Source of the DNA: Candidatus Competibacteraceae bacterium
GTDB taxonomy: Bacteria; Pseudomonadota; Gammaproteobacteria; Competibacterales; Competibacteraceae
Length of the DNA: 6,243 bases
NCBI GenBank assembly: GCA_007120095.1
Contig: SKOM01000008.1
Location: 1-6,243, forward strand
Direction: 5' to 3'
Below the pieces are notes generated by a model. It saw nothing but the letters and a program-made list of their open reading frames with translations. It ran no database searches and was not told the DNA's origin. A program made the translations under genes and the position numbers. Positions 6,019 to 6,243 of this stretch are shown here, in pieces; the first letter of the stretch is position 1; every line of letters starts with the position of its first letter.

Positions 6019-6243
6019 CGGGCATTGTCGCTCTGCAAGTCATCCAGAAATTCGGAAATGGGTTCGACACCAGTCACCAATAGATGATCGCGCGCTCGGG
6101 TGCAGGCCACGTACAGCAAGTAGCGCTCGGTGTCGTACACGTCTTGAAGATCAGCATCGTCCGCTACGGAGGCCATTCTGGCCTGTGAGGGTATCACTTC
6201 GACAGCGCGAAATTCCAGACCCTTGGCCAAGGGTGTCGGCGAT
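6015..6243 (-). CDS. UvrD-type superfamily 1 DNA helicase, C-terminal end (partial)
   Basis: The last 75 codons of a gene run in from the right edge, with no start in view. The visible part holds AKGLEF (motif V region), then TERYLLYVACTRARDHLLV, which is the superfamily 1 motif VI with its ATP-sensing arginine, and a tail SEFLDDLQ typical of one group of UvrD-like helicases. Such proteins unwind DNA 3' to 5' with ATP and act in repair or defence. Two things look off. The residues before AKGLEF read S-P-T-P-L, where the family normally has a Thr/Met-His before the lysine. The stretch between RAV and EVIP also seems to lack about seven residues present in close relatives as I recall them. The gene may therefore be decaying or damaged. 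The stop overlaps the chrA start as ATGA, so it could lead the operon. Confidence 0.75.
   Translation of the reverse strand, partial: SPTPLAKGLEFRAVEVIPSQARMASVADDADLQDVYDTERYLLYVACTRARDHLLVTGVEPISEFLDDLQSDNAR

Overview
All recognisable genes in this window lie on the minus strand, so transcription runs from the high coordinates to the low ones. The content points to a proteobacterium, most likely a gammaproteobacterium. The clues are a UbiG-family ubiquinone methyltransferase, a DUF3096 mini-protein, a two-domain chromate transporter and a TakP-like TRAP binding protein with a twin-arginine-type leader. The genus cannot be named from this evidence. Base composition looks mixed by eye: the 3838-4828, 3138-3839 and 1257-2534 genes are GC-rich, while the TRAP gene and the 2603-2823 stretch are visibly richer in A/T.

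First block, read in the direction of transcription (6243 to 2824). The C-terminal end of a UvrD-type superfamily 1 helicase enters from the window edge (stop at 6015). Its stop codon overlaps the start of a full-length chromate transporter gene, chrA (ATGA overlap). The chrA stop overlaps the start of a renalase-like FAD oxidoreductase gene (ATGA overlap), whose stop in turn overlaps the start of a UbiG-like methyltransferase gene (TGATG overlap). These four genes look like one translationally coupled transcript. Next comes a scar: a 19-codon open frame that begins inside the end of ubiG and stops, followed in another frame by the C-terminal third of an Asp/Glu racemase or maleate isomerase family enzyme. 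This looks like the remains of one or two deleted genes.

Second block (2823 to 1257). An AT-rich leader precedes a 48-residue, two-helix membrane mini-protein (DUF3096) with a Shine-Dalgarno of unusual strength, then a 425-residue YcaD-like major facilitator transporter. No T-tract terminator is visible between or after them, so read-through is possible.

Third block (1256 to 1). A single gene encodes a TRAP periplasmic binding protein of the TakP (2-oxo acid) type, closed by a clear intrinsic terminator at the left edge. No TRAP membrane subunit genes are in view. The plus strand carries no gene I can support. I saw no RNA gene, insertion sequence, CRISPR array or origin. I did not find a convincing undescribed system; the points most worth a second look are the gene scar after ubiG, the apparently damaged helicase end, and the tightly overlapping helicase-chrA-oxidoreductase-ubiG arrangement.
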